Source of the DNA: Bacteroidia bacterium | GTDB taxonomy: Bacteria > Bacteroidota > Bacteroidia > Bacteroidales > Prolixibacteraceae | Direction: 5' to 3' | NCBI GenBank assembly: GCA_026391315.1 | Contig: JAPLDT010000014.1 | Coordinates: 82,976 to 146,975 of the forward strand | DNA: 64,000 bases | In this document: positions 43,760 to 52,427 of the stretch, piece after piece | Position numbering within the stretch: position 1 is the first letter of the stretch | Layout of the letters: each line of letters starts with the position of its first letter | Program-made: the position numbers and the translations under genes | The notes under the pieces: generated by a model | The model's database searches: none | What the model was told of the DNA's origin: nothing | What the model saw: the letters and a program-made list of their open reading frames with translations, nothing else

Positions 43760-46528
43760 ATGGAATTGATAGATTTGGTGCGGATTAACTTGGGGAAACC
43801 GTATGAAGACCTCGAATTTCTTTTGAGCTGTTTGAAAGAAGTAATGATTGAGTCGGGAGAAGATGAGTTGGCTGCTGAAATTCCCTGGATTAATCAGATA
43901 AGTGATTATCAAAATAATACTTTTTCAGGGAAACTGCTTCAACTGTACTCGATTTGTTTTCAGTTACTTAACATTGTTGAGGTCAATGGGGCTGTTCAGA
44001 ACCGAAGATTGATTGAGGATCAAAAATCGATGGCCGTCATCAATGGTTTATGGTCATATAATCTTCATTTGTTGCAAAACAGTGGATTCAGCGCCGAACA
44101 GATTGCTGCATATTTGCCAAAAATACAGGTTGAGCCGGTATTAACCGCTCATCCAACAGAGGCCAAGCGCACCATAATGCTTGAGCATTTGCGCAAACTC
44201 TATTTGCTGGTGGTGAACAGGGAAAATAAAATGTACACCAGAATTGAGCAAAACGAAATTCGGCACAACATAAAAATTGCGATTCATCGTATTTGGAGAA
44301 TTTCAGATGTGTATACTGAAAAGCCAGATGTAAGCTCTGAGCTCGACAATATTATTCACTATTTCACGCAAGTACTCCCTGAAGTTATTACCCTTCATGA
44401 CAGACGGCTGATTCAGGCCTGGGCCGATGCGGGATATGATCCGAAACTTATTCGCGATGTCAGGCAATTCCCCAAAATTACCTTTGGCAACTGGGTAGGT
44501 GGTGACCGTGACGGTCATCCGCTGGTAACTGCTCAAGTTACACGGGAGACATTGATGAAGTTGAGGCTTAAATCATTCCAGGTCATTACGCGCATGCTGC
44601 AGAGTTTGCAAAACAACCTCAGTTTTCATTCAAAGGCGGAGGAATTAGGCCCGGAATTCAGTTCGCGCTATGAGTTTTTACACAATGAAATTAGGGGTTC
44701 GGATAGTTTGAGCAGAACCTTGTATCCCAACGAAGCGCTGAAACAATTTATTGAATATTTGATCATTAAACTTCCCGTATCAATTGTGGAGGGGCATATT
44801 CAGGAATACAAGGAAAAAACAATAAGCTACCGATATCCATCTGAACTGGTGGACGACTTATATATTCTCGAAAAGGCTTTGATAACTAACAATGCTTCAG
44901 AGATAGCGTTTGCCGATGTGAATGAGGCCATTCGTATCGTAAACACCTTTGGTTTTCATTTGGCGAAACTCGATATTCGCCAAAATAGTCGTTTCCATGA
45001 ACTAGCTCTGGCGCAGCTCTTGCAAGCAGCCCAACTTAACGGCGATGAATTCTTAAGTTTGGGAGTTAAGGACCGCTTGGCTTTTATCAATCGGGAATTG
45101 GATTCTACTCGTCCTTTTACCCATCCAAATATAGCTATCGGAAAGGAGGCACGTGCCACTGTTGATTCCTACAGGGTTTTGAGCGAACACATTAACAAGT
45201 ACGGAACTGAGGCTTTGGGTTCACTCATTGTTAGTATGACCCGCGATGTTTCTGATTTGCTGGTAGTCTATTTGCTTGAGCGTGAAGCCGGACTCCTGGT
45301 AAGTGGTACAACAGGTTTAGCCTCACTGGTGCCGGTTGTTCCGCTATTCGAAACGATCGACGATTTAATTCAATCAGGCAGAATTCTTGACGAATTTTTA
45401 TCCCATCCGGTTACCAAAAATAGCCTTCTTCTGCAGCAACAGCAAAGCAAAGCCGATATTCCTGTGCAACAAGTAATGATTGGTTACAGCGATAGCAATA
45501 AGGATGGTGGTATTTTGGCCAGTCAGTGGTATTTATACGAGGCACAAACTAAACTCATTCAAATTGGTAAAAGCCATGGCGTTAAAATTCGGTTTTTCCA
45601 TGGGAAGGGTGGATCTATCAGTCGGGGAGCCGGACCAACGCATTGGTTCCTGAGGGCATTGCCGCCGCTTTCTGTGAATGGTGATATTCGATTTACTGAG
45701 CAGGGCGAAACAATCGAACGTAAGTATGCCAATAAGAACAATGCCGTTTACAATATCGAATTGCTGACAGCAGGGACATTGGCGGTATCGATGCTGCAAA
45801 ACAATGGTCCTGTTAAGGAATACGATTTGACGTCTGAACTTGACTTTTTAGCGAGCAATAGCAAGCAGGTCTACGAAGAACTTACAAAAAGACCAGATTT
45901 TATTCAGTTTTACGAAAAGGCAACACCGATTGATGCAATTGAACAAAGTAAAATTGGAAGTCGTCCTTCGCGAAGAACTGGCACCCGAACACTTAACGAC
46001 CTGAGGGCTATTCCATGGGTTTTTAGCTGGAGCCAATGTCGGTTCAATATTCCTGGCTGGTATGGAGTAGGCACATCGCTCGAAACCATGCGCAACAACG
46101 ACCCATATAAATTCGAACGTTTCAGGGAAGCTGTAAAAACAGATCCGTTTATCAGGTATGTTCTTACCAATGTCGATTCCAGTTTAGCTTCATCCGATGA
46201 GGAAATATTTAAGCAATACGCTCATTTGGCATCAGATGTGCCACAGAGCGATGAAATTCTTACACAAATCCTCAAAGAATTTGCGCTAACACGACAAATG
46301 ATAGATTCCATTTTAGTCGCATCAATTTCGGAACGAAGAAAGAATCACTACTATTCGACACTTTTAAGAGCTGAGGCCATGCGCCCCTTGCACCGACATC
46401 AGGTAATGCTTTTGGCCCAATGGCGTCAGCTGAGCAAGGAGGACGATTCAATCGGGTCGGATAAAATTCTTTTCGAATTGCTGCGCTGTGTAAATGCCAT
46501 AGCGGGGGCCATCGGGTTTACAGGTTAA
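43760..46528 (+). CDS. ppc: Phosphoenolpyruvate carboxylase
   Basis: A 922-residue enzyme that adds bicarbonate to phosphoenolpyruvate to form oxaloacetate, the anaplerotic and fermentative CO2-fixing step. The catalytic signatures are present: VLTAHPTEAKRT with His131, GNWVGGDRDGHPLVT, IGYSDSNKDGGILAS and the FHGKGGSISRGAGPTH loop that holds the mobile catalytic segment (usually FHGRGGTVGRGGGPT, so the second Arg is a Lys here). The C-terminal allosteric region retains RPLHRHQ but ends early in the usual pattern with AIAGAIGFTG. It is 21 bp upstream of a carbonic anhydrase, its bicarbonate supplier. Confidence 0.93.
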   Translation: MELIDLVRINLGKPYEDLEFLLSCLKEVMIESGEDELAAEIPWINQISDYQNNTFSGKLLQLYSICFQLLNIVEVNGAVQNRRLIEDQKSMAVINGLWSYNLHLLQNSGFSAEQIAAYLPKIQVEPVLTAHPTEAKRTIMLEHLRKLYLLVVNRENKMYTRIEQNEIRHNIKIAIHRIWRISDVYTEKPDVSSELDNIIHYFTQVLPEVITLHDRRLIQAWADAGYDPKLIRDVRQFPKITFGNWVGGDRDGHPLVTAQVTRETLMKLRLKSFQVITRMLQSLQNNLSFHSKAEELGPEFSSRYEFLHNEIRGSDSLSRTLYPNEALKQFIEYLIIKLPVSIVEGHIQEYKEKTISYRYPSELVDDLYILEKALITNNASEIAFADVNEAIRIVNTFGFHLAKLDIRQNSRFHELALAQLLQAAQLNGDEFLSLGVKDRLAFINRELDSTRPFTHPNIAIGKEARATVDSYRVLSEHINKYGTEALGSLIVSMTRDVSDLLVVYLLEREAGLLVSGTTGLASLVPVVPLFETIDDLIQSGRILDEFLSHPVTKNSLLLQQQQSKADIPVQQVMIGYSDSNKDGGILASQWYLYEAQTKLIQIGKSHGVKIRFFHGKGGSISRGAGPTHWFLRALPPLSVNGDIRFTEQGETIERKYANKNNAVYNIELLTAGTLAVSMLQNNGPVKEYDLTSELDFLASNSKQVYEELTKRPDFIQFYEKATPIDAIEQSKIGSRPSRRTGTRTLNDLRAIPWVFSWSQCRFNIPGWYGVGTSLETMRNNDPYKFERFREAVKTDPFIRYVLTNVDSSLASSDEEIFKQYAHLASDVPQSDEILTQILKEFALTRQMIDSILVASISERRKNHYYSTLLRAEAMRPLHRHQVMLLAQWRQLSKEDDSIGSDKILFELLRCVNAIAGAIGFTG

Positions 46529-46549
46529 TAACACATAATATACAGGAAC

Positions 46550-47176
46550 ATGAACATCAGTCAAATATTTGCCAACAACAAAGTTTGGATTACTGAAAAG
46601 TTGAAAGGGAATCCCGAATACTTCAAAAATTTGTCGTTGGGGCAAAGTCCGGAAATTTTGTACATCGGTTGTTCAGACAGCCGTGTTTCATCAGAAGAGC
46701 TAATGGGGGCGAAACCCGGAGAGGTATTTGTCCACCGCAATATTGCCAACATGGTTCCGAATACCGATTTAAGTGTCATGTCGGTGATCAACTATGCTGT
46801 ATCCTATTTAAAAGTGAAGCATGTAGTGGTTTGCGGACATTACTATTGCAATGGTGTAAAAGCCGCAATGCAATCGGAAGATATGGGAATATTGAATCCA
46901 TGGTTACGAAATATCCGTGATGTATACCGAATCCACCGCCACGAACTCGATGCAATTGCAGATGAGGATTTAAGGTACAAACGGTTGGTGGAGCTTAATG
47001 TTCAGGAGCAATGTGTGAACGTTTTAAAAACTGCAGATGTGCAGAAAGCCTACAAAGAACGTACGCTTACCGTTCATGGCTGGGTTTTTGATATTAAGAC
47101 CGGGCAACTCGTCGATTTAGAAATAGATTTTGATAAGATACTTGTGAATATCATGGAGATTTACCGGATCATATAA
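46550..47176 (+). CDS. Beta-class carbonic anhydrase
   Basis: A 208-residue zinc enzyme that interconverts CO2 and bicarbonate. Zinc ligands are Cys41 (CSDSR, with Asp43-Arg45 dyad), His97 and Cys100 in CGHYYCNGV. The size and motifs are those of the soluble bacterial beta type. Lying 21 bp after ppc on the same strand, it most likely supplies the carboxylase with bicarbonate. A gap of 227 bp after it holds only a weak GGAGCT-type inverted repeat. Confidence 0.93.
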   Translation: MNISQIFANNKVWITEKLKGNPEYFKNLSLGQSPEILYIGCSDSRVSSEELMGAKPGEVFVHRNIANMVPNTDLSVMSVINYAVSYLKVKHVVVCGHYYCNGVKAAMQSEDMGILNPWLRNIRDVYRIHRHELDAIADEDLRYKRLVELNVQEQCVNVLKTADVQKAYKERTLTVHGWVFDIKTGQLVDLEIDFDKILVNIMEIYRII

Positions 47177-47415
47177 TTCAGGGAGCTATTATTGAAAAGT
47201 AATGCTTGTCAAATCTACTTCTTGAATAACCCGGAGCTCCTGTTGCAAAGATAAGTGTCAAACTGTTTATTCTATTTCTCTCCTGCATATTGGGGGGCTA
47301 AGATAACATTCAAAAGAAAATCGAGGAGCCAGAAATTGATATTCAAAATATTTTCTAACTTGGACAAAGTAAAATCTTAAAATTCAAGTCTCGCCAAGAT
47401 TAATTGAATCCAAAA

Positions 47416-47927
47416 ATGCAACTCGCAACTATACAAACTAAGATTTTCGAAATAAGAGGTCAAAAAGTAATGCTGGATTTTGATCTGGCAGGACTTTACG
47501 AGGTCGAGACAAGGGTATTGAACCAAGCCGTAAAGAGGAATATCAAAAGGTTTCCTGATGATTTCATGTTCCGTCTTTCTTCGGATGAGTGGAGGCCATG
47601 CGATCACAATTTGTGACCGCATCACCAGATAAACGCAATGTGTCAGCTACCCCTTATGCTTTTACAGAGCAGGGTGTTTCAATGCTCAGCGGTATCCTAA
47701 CTTCCGATAAGGCCATTGACGTAAATATCCTTATTATCCGGGCATTTGTCTTTATGAGGCAATTTGCTTTAACACATAAAGATTTGACGGCTAAGTTAAA
47801 GGAGCTTGAAAATAAGTATGACAAACAATTTAAGGACGTGTACGAGGCAATAAATTTCTTGTTGCAAAAAGACAAACAAGAAACTGAACAAAAGCAACGT
47901 AAAAGAATAGGTTATCACAAATTGTGA
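47416..47927 (+). pseudogene. ORF6N-domain protein split by a frameshift
   Basis: Two adjacent frames encode one ORF6N (phage anti-repressor-type) protein. The first runs from ATG 47416 to a stop at 47616 and holds the domain core ([35 protein letters not shown]). The second, from about 47589, holds [28 protein letters not shown] and a coiled coil. Adding one G to the GG at 47591-47592 rejoins DEW with EAMRSQF, so a single-base deletion is the simplest account. The palindrome-like word TCACAATTTGTGA is at 47604-47616, with its reverse form TCACAAATTGTGA at 47915-47927. Such genes are usually of mobile origin. Confidence 0.8.
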
Positions 47928-48062
47928 TGAGTTCACGGAAACACAGGGATAGTTATCAAGACCGCAATTTGTGACCTTTTTTGAACGGTCGTTTTTATAA
48001 GTTGTTTTATAAATGCAAAAAACACCTACTCGAATTAACGTGTAAGTGTCTGATTATCAATG

Positions 48063-48135
48063 TGACCCTGGAGAGACTCGAACCCCCAACCTTCTGATCC
48101 GTAGTCAGATGCTCTATCCATTAAGCTACAGGGCC
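48063..48135 (-). tRNA. tRNA-Arg (ACG)
   Basis: A 73-nt cloverleaf on the minus strand. The acceptor GGCCCTG pairs with CAGGGTC (one G-T pair), then discriminator A. The anticodon stem TCTGA/TCAGA encloses CTACGGA, giving anticodon ACG, and the T-loop is GGTTCGAGTC. The CCA end is not encoded. It would read CGN arginine codons. Confidence 0.95.
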
Positions 48136-48662
48136 ATTGGCGTCGAAACGCGGGGACAAAGGAACGTATTTTTTTTGAAAGAAGCGATAAGGGTAGCATT
48201 TTTTTTCTGTTGAAAAGCTGAGAAGGAGGGTGCGAGTGGGCGAGAGGGAGAAGGTGCGAGTGGTTCTTAGGCTACTTAAATATACCAATTGTTGATTTTA
48301 TTTTTTGACTGAAGGCCTTTTCCAATACTGGTCAGTGACTTCATCGCAGCGTTCGCCCCCTCTCCCCTTCGTCCAGTCGCCCCCTCTTTCGGCATGAGGC
48401 ATGAATGTCAAGCAGGCGATTCCGCAATGTTAAGGTTTTGTGAATAATGACCTTCCCAACGGTTGGATGAGGGTGACCCAAAGATGAAAATTTCTAATAT
48501 TGAGCTGCCAAACAAAAATGCTATGTTGCTGATCGTGAATATTTCAGGCTCACAGCGTATAAACAGAATAACATATTTGTCATGAATACTTGATCGGGAT
48601 GAGTATGTCCGGCAAGGACCAAAAGAACATGTTTAACCTCTATATTTTTAACCATTTACATC
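48136..48662. other. Non-coding gap with loose purine/pyrimidine repeats
   Basis: The 527 bp between the tRNA and the next gene contain a GCGAGTGGGCGAGAGGG-type purine tract near 48230-48261 and CGCCCCCTCTCCCCTTCG near 48353-48370, which form a loose inverted pair. The rest shows no ORF, RNA structure or clear promoter that I can support. Confidence 0.5.
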
Positions 48663-49424
48663 ATGAGTAAATACCTTTATTTGTCTGTTACTCCAGAGGC
48701 CCTGATCGCTTCAATGCTTCCTCCTGCCGAGTTTGGGGAGTACATGGCTACCGGTACGAAAAAAAGCAACAAGGGTCAGATGATCTTTTTTGAGGTGGAT
48801 CTTGAGAAAGTCCAGGATCTGGTCGATATGGATTACATCGATACAAATTGTGTGCGCCATCCGGACGGATTGCCGAAACATTCGGTCTATCTTTCGGTTT
48901 ATCGCGTGCTTGAGACCATTCCGCTCGGTGCGCTGAAGAATCTCTACCTCACTACCGACAACGGAATAACATTGGAGCTAACTCCCTCACCTTACGATAA
49001 CTCCAGCGAAGAGAAGCCGGCCATGCATCTGTACCAGGAGCTTTGTCCGGTCACGCCACAAGTAGTGAGTGAATTTTCGCCTGCGGGATTTATGAAAGCA
49101 CTTACCGACGGATCACGTCAATTTAAATTGCCAAAACTCTTTTTGGTGGAGATGAAGCTGGGTGAACTTGCCACCAATCCTGCAACAGGTTCGGCCGAAC
49201 ACCTGCCTTACACACATGTTAGGCACCTGAGGGATTGCCTCCTCGCCCTGCAAGGATATGAGAAAAAAATGAAAACGGTGGTACGTTCCTACAATGGTTC
49301 CTTGCTTTACCGCACCATAGCTTCCGGTTTTTATGTAGGTTCAGGTAAAGACATGATTTACTATCGTTATCCTTCCATGGGCGAACTAGAGGAGATTAAT
49401 TACGACTTTTTGGCAACACTTTAA
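48663..49424 (+). CDS. Hypothetical protein, probable operon partner of the pyrophosphatase
   Basis: A 253-residue protein I do not recognise. It has no signal peptide or membrane helix and starts SKYLYLSVTPEALIASMLPP. It holds two similar predicted beta-alpha units (KGQMIFFEVDLEKVQDLVDM; QFKLPKLFLVEMKLGELATN), which suggests an internal duplication. It lies 28 bp upstream of the membrane pyrophosphatase gene on the same strand. A cytoplasmic location is likely. Function unknown. Confidence 0.75.
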   Translation: MSKYLYLSVTPEALIASMLPPAEFGEYMATGTKKSNKGQMIFFEVDLEKVQDLVDMDYIDTNCVRHPDGLPKHSVYLSVYRVLETIPLGALKNLYLTTDNGITLELTPSPYDNSSEEKPAMHLYQELCPVTPQVVSEFSPAGFMKALTDGSRQFKLPKLFLVEMKLGELATNPATGSAEHLPYTHVRHLRDCLLALQGYEKKMKTVVRSYNGSLLYRTIASGFYVGSGKDMIYYRYPSMGELEEINYDFLATL

Positions 49425-49452
49425 TATTTAACGCTATAAAATACAGATTCAT

Positions 49453-51732
49453 ATGATTAGTTTACCTGGTGCAAGCTCCTTTGAAGTAATAGCCATTTGG
49501 AGTGTATTGGTGATCTCGTTTTTCGGACTGGGCTATGCCCTTCTGCTCCGCAAACAGGTCATGGCTTGTGACAAAGGAACACCAAAGATGCAGGAGGTGT
49601 GGGGCGCGATCAGCGAAGGCGCCAATGCCTATCTGAAACGTCAGTTGAAAACCATTGTTCCGCTAATCTTCGTTTTTACCATTGTCTTGTTTTTATCCGT
49701 TTATATTGTTCCTCCAACCGAATCGTCCAAGCTGCGTTTCGTAGGTTATTCGGACGAGTCACTCAAGCTGATCATTGGTTTCGGTCGTGCATTGGCCTTC
49801 GTGATGGGTGCCGTCTTCTCACTGATGGTTGGTCAGTTTGGAATGCGTATGGCTGTTCAGGCCAATGTACGCGTTGCCTCTGCTTCACGCCGTAGTTTCA
49901 GCGAAGCGCTGAAGATTGCCTACCGCGCCGGTACCGTAACCGGAATGTTGACAGACGGACTGGGTCTTCTTGGAGGTACCCTCATCTTTATGTTTTTTGG
50001 CGTTGCATCACCTGATACCCTACTGGGATTCGGTTTTGGTGGTACTCTGCTGGCGCTCTTCATGAGGGTAGGCGGTGGAATCTACACCAAAGCAGCCGAT
50101 GTTGGCGCTGACCTTGTCGGTAAAGTGGAAGCCGGTCTGCCTGAGGATGATGAACGGAATGCTGCCGTAATTGCCGACCTCGTTGGTGATAACGTGGGCG
50201 ACTGTGCCGGTATGGCCGCGGATATCTTCGAATCGTATGAGGTGACCATCGTATCTACATTGATCCTCGGTGTAGTCCTTTTCATGACCACACATGAACT
50301 TTCATGGATCATCTTCCCCTTGCTGGTTCGTGGTATCGGCGTGCTCTCTTCCATCGTCGGAACCTATCTGGTGAAGGGGGACAAAGAAGCTAAAACAAAC
50401 AATGCCCTGAAAGCCATTAACAAAGGGTTCTATACCTCTGCGGCTATCAGTATTGTACTTTTCGGAATCGTTTCTTACTTCTACCTGCACGACTGGAGAT
50501 CTTTCCTTTCTGTGGTGATGGGTATCATCCTGGCCATTGTGCTGGATGAAATCACCAAACATTTTACAGATGGAAACTACCATCCGGTGAAAGACATAGC
50601 CAGAAACGCTAAAACCGGATCAGCCACATTGTTACTCAAGGGTTTAAGCTATGGATTCGAAATAGCTGTATGGCAAACTATCGTGATCGCGCTGACCATT
50701 CTCACCGCCGTAATTATCTACAATGGTATGCCATTGGTATATGTGCTTTATGGGGTAGCAATGACCGGTATCGGTATGCTCACCTTAACAGGAAATAATG
50801 TCGCGATGGACGCTTTTGGTCCGATTGCCGACAATGCCAACGGAGTGGGAGAATTGTCGCACCTGGACAAAGATGCCCGCAAGATCATGGATTCTCTCGA
50901 CTCCACAGGTAACACAACCAAAGCCATTACCAAAGGTGTGGCCATCGGTTCTGCAGTAATCGCAGCGGTCGCACTATTTGGATCATTCATCACTGACGTA
51001 AGCAATGTTCAGATACAACTTGGCTTCGAAAAGAGCCAGCAACTGATCGAAACAGGTATACGCATCTCCATGCCGATGGTATTTATCGGGATGTTGATCG
51101 GAGGTACTATTCCATGGTTGTTCTCTTCACTTACCATCAACGCGGTTACCCGCGCGGCTGCCCAGATCGTTGAGGAAGTTCGCCGTCAGTTCAGAATTCC
51201 TGGTATCATCGAACGGACAGTGAAGCCTGACTACCAGCGCGCAGTTGACATTTGTACTGTTGCCGCACAAAAAGAGTTGATCCCGCTTGCACTTATCGCC
51301 GTTCTCTCTCCGATTTTGGTTGGAAGCCTTTTGGGTGTTGAAGCGCTTGGAGGATTCCTTGGAGGGGTTATTTTGTCGGGACAACTGCTGGCTGTCTTTA
51401 TGGCCGGATCAGGAGGCGCCTGGGACAACGCCAAGAAGACCATTGAGGATGGATTGTATGGTGGAAAAGGTTCCGAAGCCCACCATGCTGCCGTGGTAGG
51501 CGATACCGTCGGAGATCCCTTGAAAGACACCGCCGGCCCGGCGTTGAACCCAATGATCAAAGTAATCAATCTGGTGTCCCTGCTGGCAGCACCCGTATTG
51601 ATTGCCTATCAGAAACCCGGCCAATTCTCTTTCGGCCTGGTGCTGACCGGCGTGATCTGTCTGGCCATCATCACGGGATCAGTGATTGTCTCCAAACGTG
51701 GCGGATTCAAAAGACCGCCAAGAATCGAATAA
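49453..51732 (+). CDS. hppA: Membrane-bound ion-pumping pyrophosphatase (K+-independent type)
   Basis: A 759-residue pump with about sixteen membrane helices that couples pyrophosphate hydrolysis to cation export. Signature motifs are [37 protein letters not shown] and the last [35 protein letters not shown] set (here from DGLYGGKG). In [10 protein letters not shown] the key position is Lys490 with Thr493, the pair found in K+-independent H+-PPases; K+-dependent (often Na+-pumping) enzymes have Ala and Gly there. So a proton pump that does not need K+ is predicted. A terminator follows at 51788. Confidence 0.93.
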   Translation: MISLPGASSFEVIAIWSVLVISFFGLGYALLLRKQVMACDKGTPKMQEVWGAISEGANAYLKRQLKTIVPLIFVFTIVLFLSVYIVPPTESSKLRFVGYSDESLKLIIGFGRALAFVMGAVFSLMVGQFGMRMAVQANVRVASASRRSFSEALKIAYRAGTVTGMLTDGLGLLGGTLIFMFFGVASPDTLLGFGFGGTLLALFMRVGGGIYTKAADVGADLVGKVEAGLPEDDERNAAVIADLVGDNVGDCAGMAADIFESYEVTIVSTLILGVVLFMTTHELSWIIFPLLVRGIGVLSSIVGTYLVKGDKEAKTNNALKAINKGFYTSAAISIVLFGIVSYFYLHDWRSFLSVVMGIILAIVLDEITKHFTDGNYHPVKDIARNAKTGSATLLLKGLSYGFEIAVWQTIVIALTILTAVIIYNGMPLVYVLYGVAMTGIGMLTLTGNNVAMDAFGPIADNANGVGELSHLDKDARKIMDSLDSTGNTTKAITKGVAIGSAVIAAVALFGSFITDVSNVQIQLGFEKSQQLIETGIRISMPMVFIGMLIGGTIPWLFSSLTINAVTRAAAQIVEEVRRQFRIPGIIERTVKPDYQRAVDICTVAAQKELIPLALIAVLSPILVGSLLGVEALGGFLGGVILSGQLLAVFMAGSGGAWDNAKKTIEDGLYGGKGSEAHHAAVVGDTVGDPLKDTAGPALNPMIKVINLVSLLAAPVLIAYQKPGQFSFGLVLTGVICLAIITGSVIVSKRGGFKRPPRIE

Positions 51733-51787
51733 TTAAAGATGTTCAGGTTTTTTCATAGACTCCTGAAATGTAGCGTGTAAATTGATG

Positions 51788-51822
51788 AAACCCCTTTCTG
51801 CGCAAGCAGGAGGGGTTTTTTA
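51788..51822 (+). terminator. Rho-independent terminator after hppA
   Basis: AAACCCCT (51788-51795) pairs with AGGGGTTT (51811-51818), with inner TCTGC/GCAGG pairing around CGCAA, and the stem is followed by a T run. It lies 55 bp after the hppA stop. Confidence 0.85.
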
Positions 51823-51904
51823 ATGAAGATGGGAAGATGGGAAAATGAGAGTGTGAGAAATTCGTATTTGACCGGAGAACTAGGTATCTTTGTATGAAAA
51901 GCAC

Positions 51905-52285
51905 ATGGAACTCATTAATAGTCACCGAGAATTAAAGGTATACCAGAAGGCATTTAAAAATGCTATGGATATTTGCCACATGACTAAAGGATTTCCAAAG
52001 GAGGAAACTTATTCTTTGATTAGTCAAATAAGAAGATCTTCGCGATCGGTAAACAGCAATATTGCAGAAGCTTTCAGAAGAAGGCAATATCCAAAATCAT
52101 TTTTATCTAAACTCAGTGAAAGTAAGGCAGAAGCTGGAGAAACACAAAATTGGCTCGTTTTTTCTTTGGCATGCGAATACCTTTCTGCTGAAAATCACCG
52201 GATATTAGATACAGAATATGATAAGATCATCGGCATGTTGGTTATTATGCAGAGGTATCCTGAAAAATGGACTATTAAACCCTGA
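51905..52285 (+). CDS. Four-helix bundle protein (23S rRNA IVP family)
   Basis: A ~126-residue all-helical protein of the family first noticed in 23S rRNA intervening sequences: LINSHRELKVYQKAF, a FPKEETYSLISQIRRSSRSVNSNIAEAFRR block with the conserved R-R-S and N-I-A-E, and SESKAEAGETQNWL. The start is the ATG at 51905; a -7 box TATCTTTG is at 51885-51892. The role is unclear; most genomes of this phylum carry many stand-alone copies. No rRNA lies nearby. Confidence 0.9.
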   Translation: MELINSHRELKVYQKAFKNAMDICHMTKGFPKEETYSLISQIRRSSRSVNSNIAEAFRRRQYPKSFLSKLSESKAEAGETQNWLVFSLACEYLSAENHRILDTEYDKIIGMLVIMQRYPEKWTIKP

Positions 52286-52300
52286 AATTTTGCTACCTGT

Positions 52301-52371
52301 TTCACTTTCCCATCTTCCCATCTTCTCATTTTCTCATTTTCTCATTTTCCCATCTTCTCATTTTCCTTTTA
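52301..52371. repeat. CATCTTCTCATTTT pyrimidine iterations
   Basis: A run of loose 7- to 12-bp repeats (CCCATCTT, CTCATTTT) fills the gap between the four-helix-bundle gene and the feoAB promoter. It resembles the low-complexity spacers near 55200 and 61530. Confidence 0.6.
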
Positions 52372-52383
52372 TCTAAATTAAAC

Positions 52384-52391
52384 TATATTTG
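52384..52391 (+). promoter_or_regulatory. Probable -7 box of feoAB (TATATTTG)
   Basis: TATATTTG matches TAnnTTTG and lies 36 bp before the feoAB start. A clear TTG at the expected spacing is not seen. No Fur-type palindrome is obvious. Confidence 0.45.
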
Positions 52392-52427
52392 CACTCTATT
52401 TATAATTATTCTTAATAAACTTAAGAA

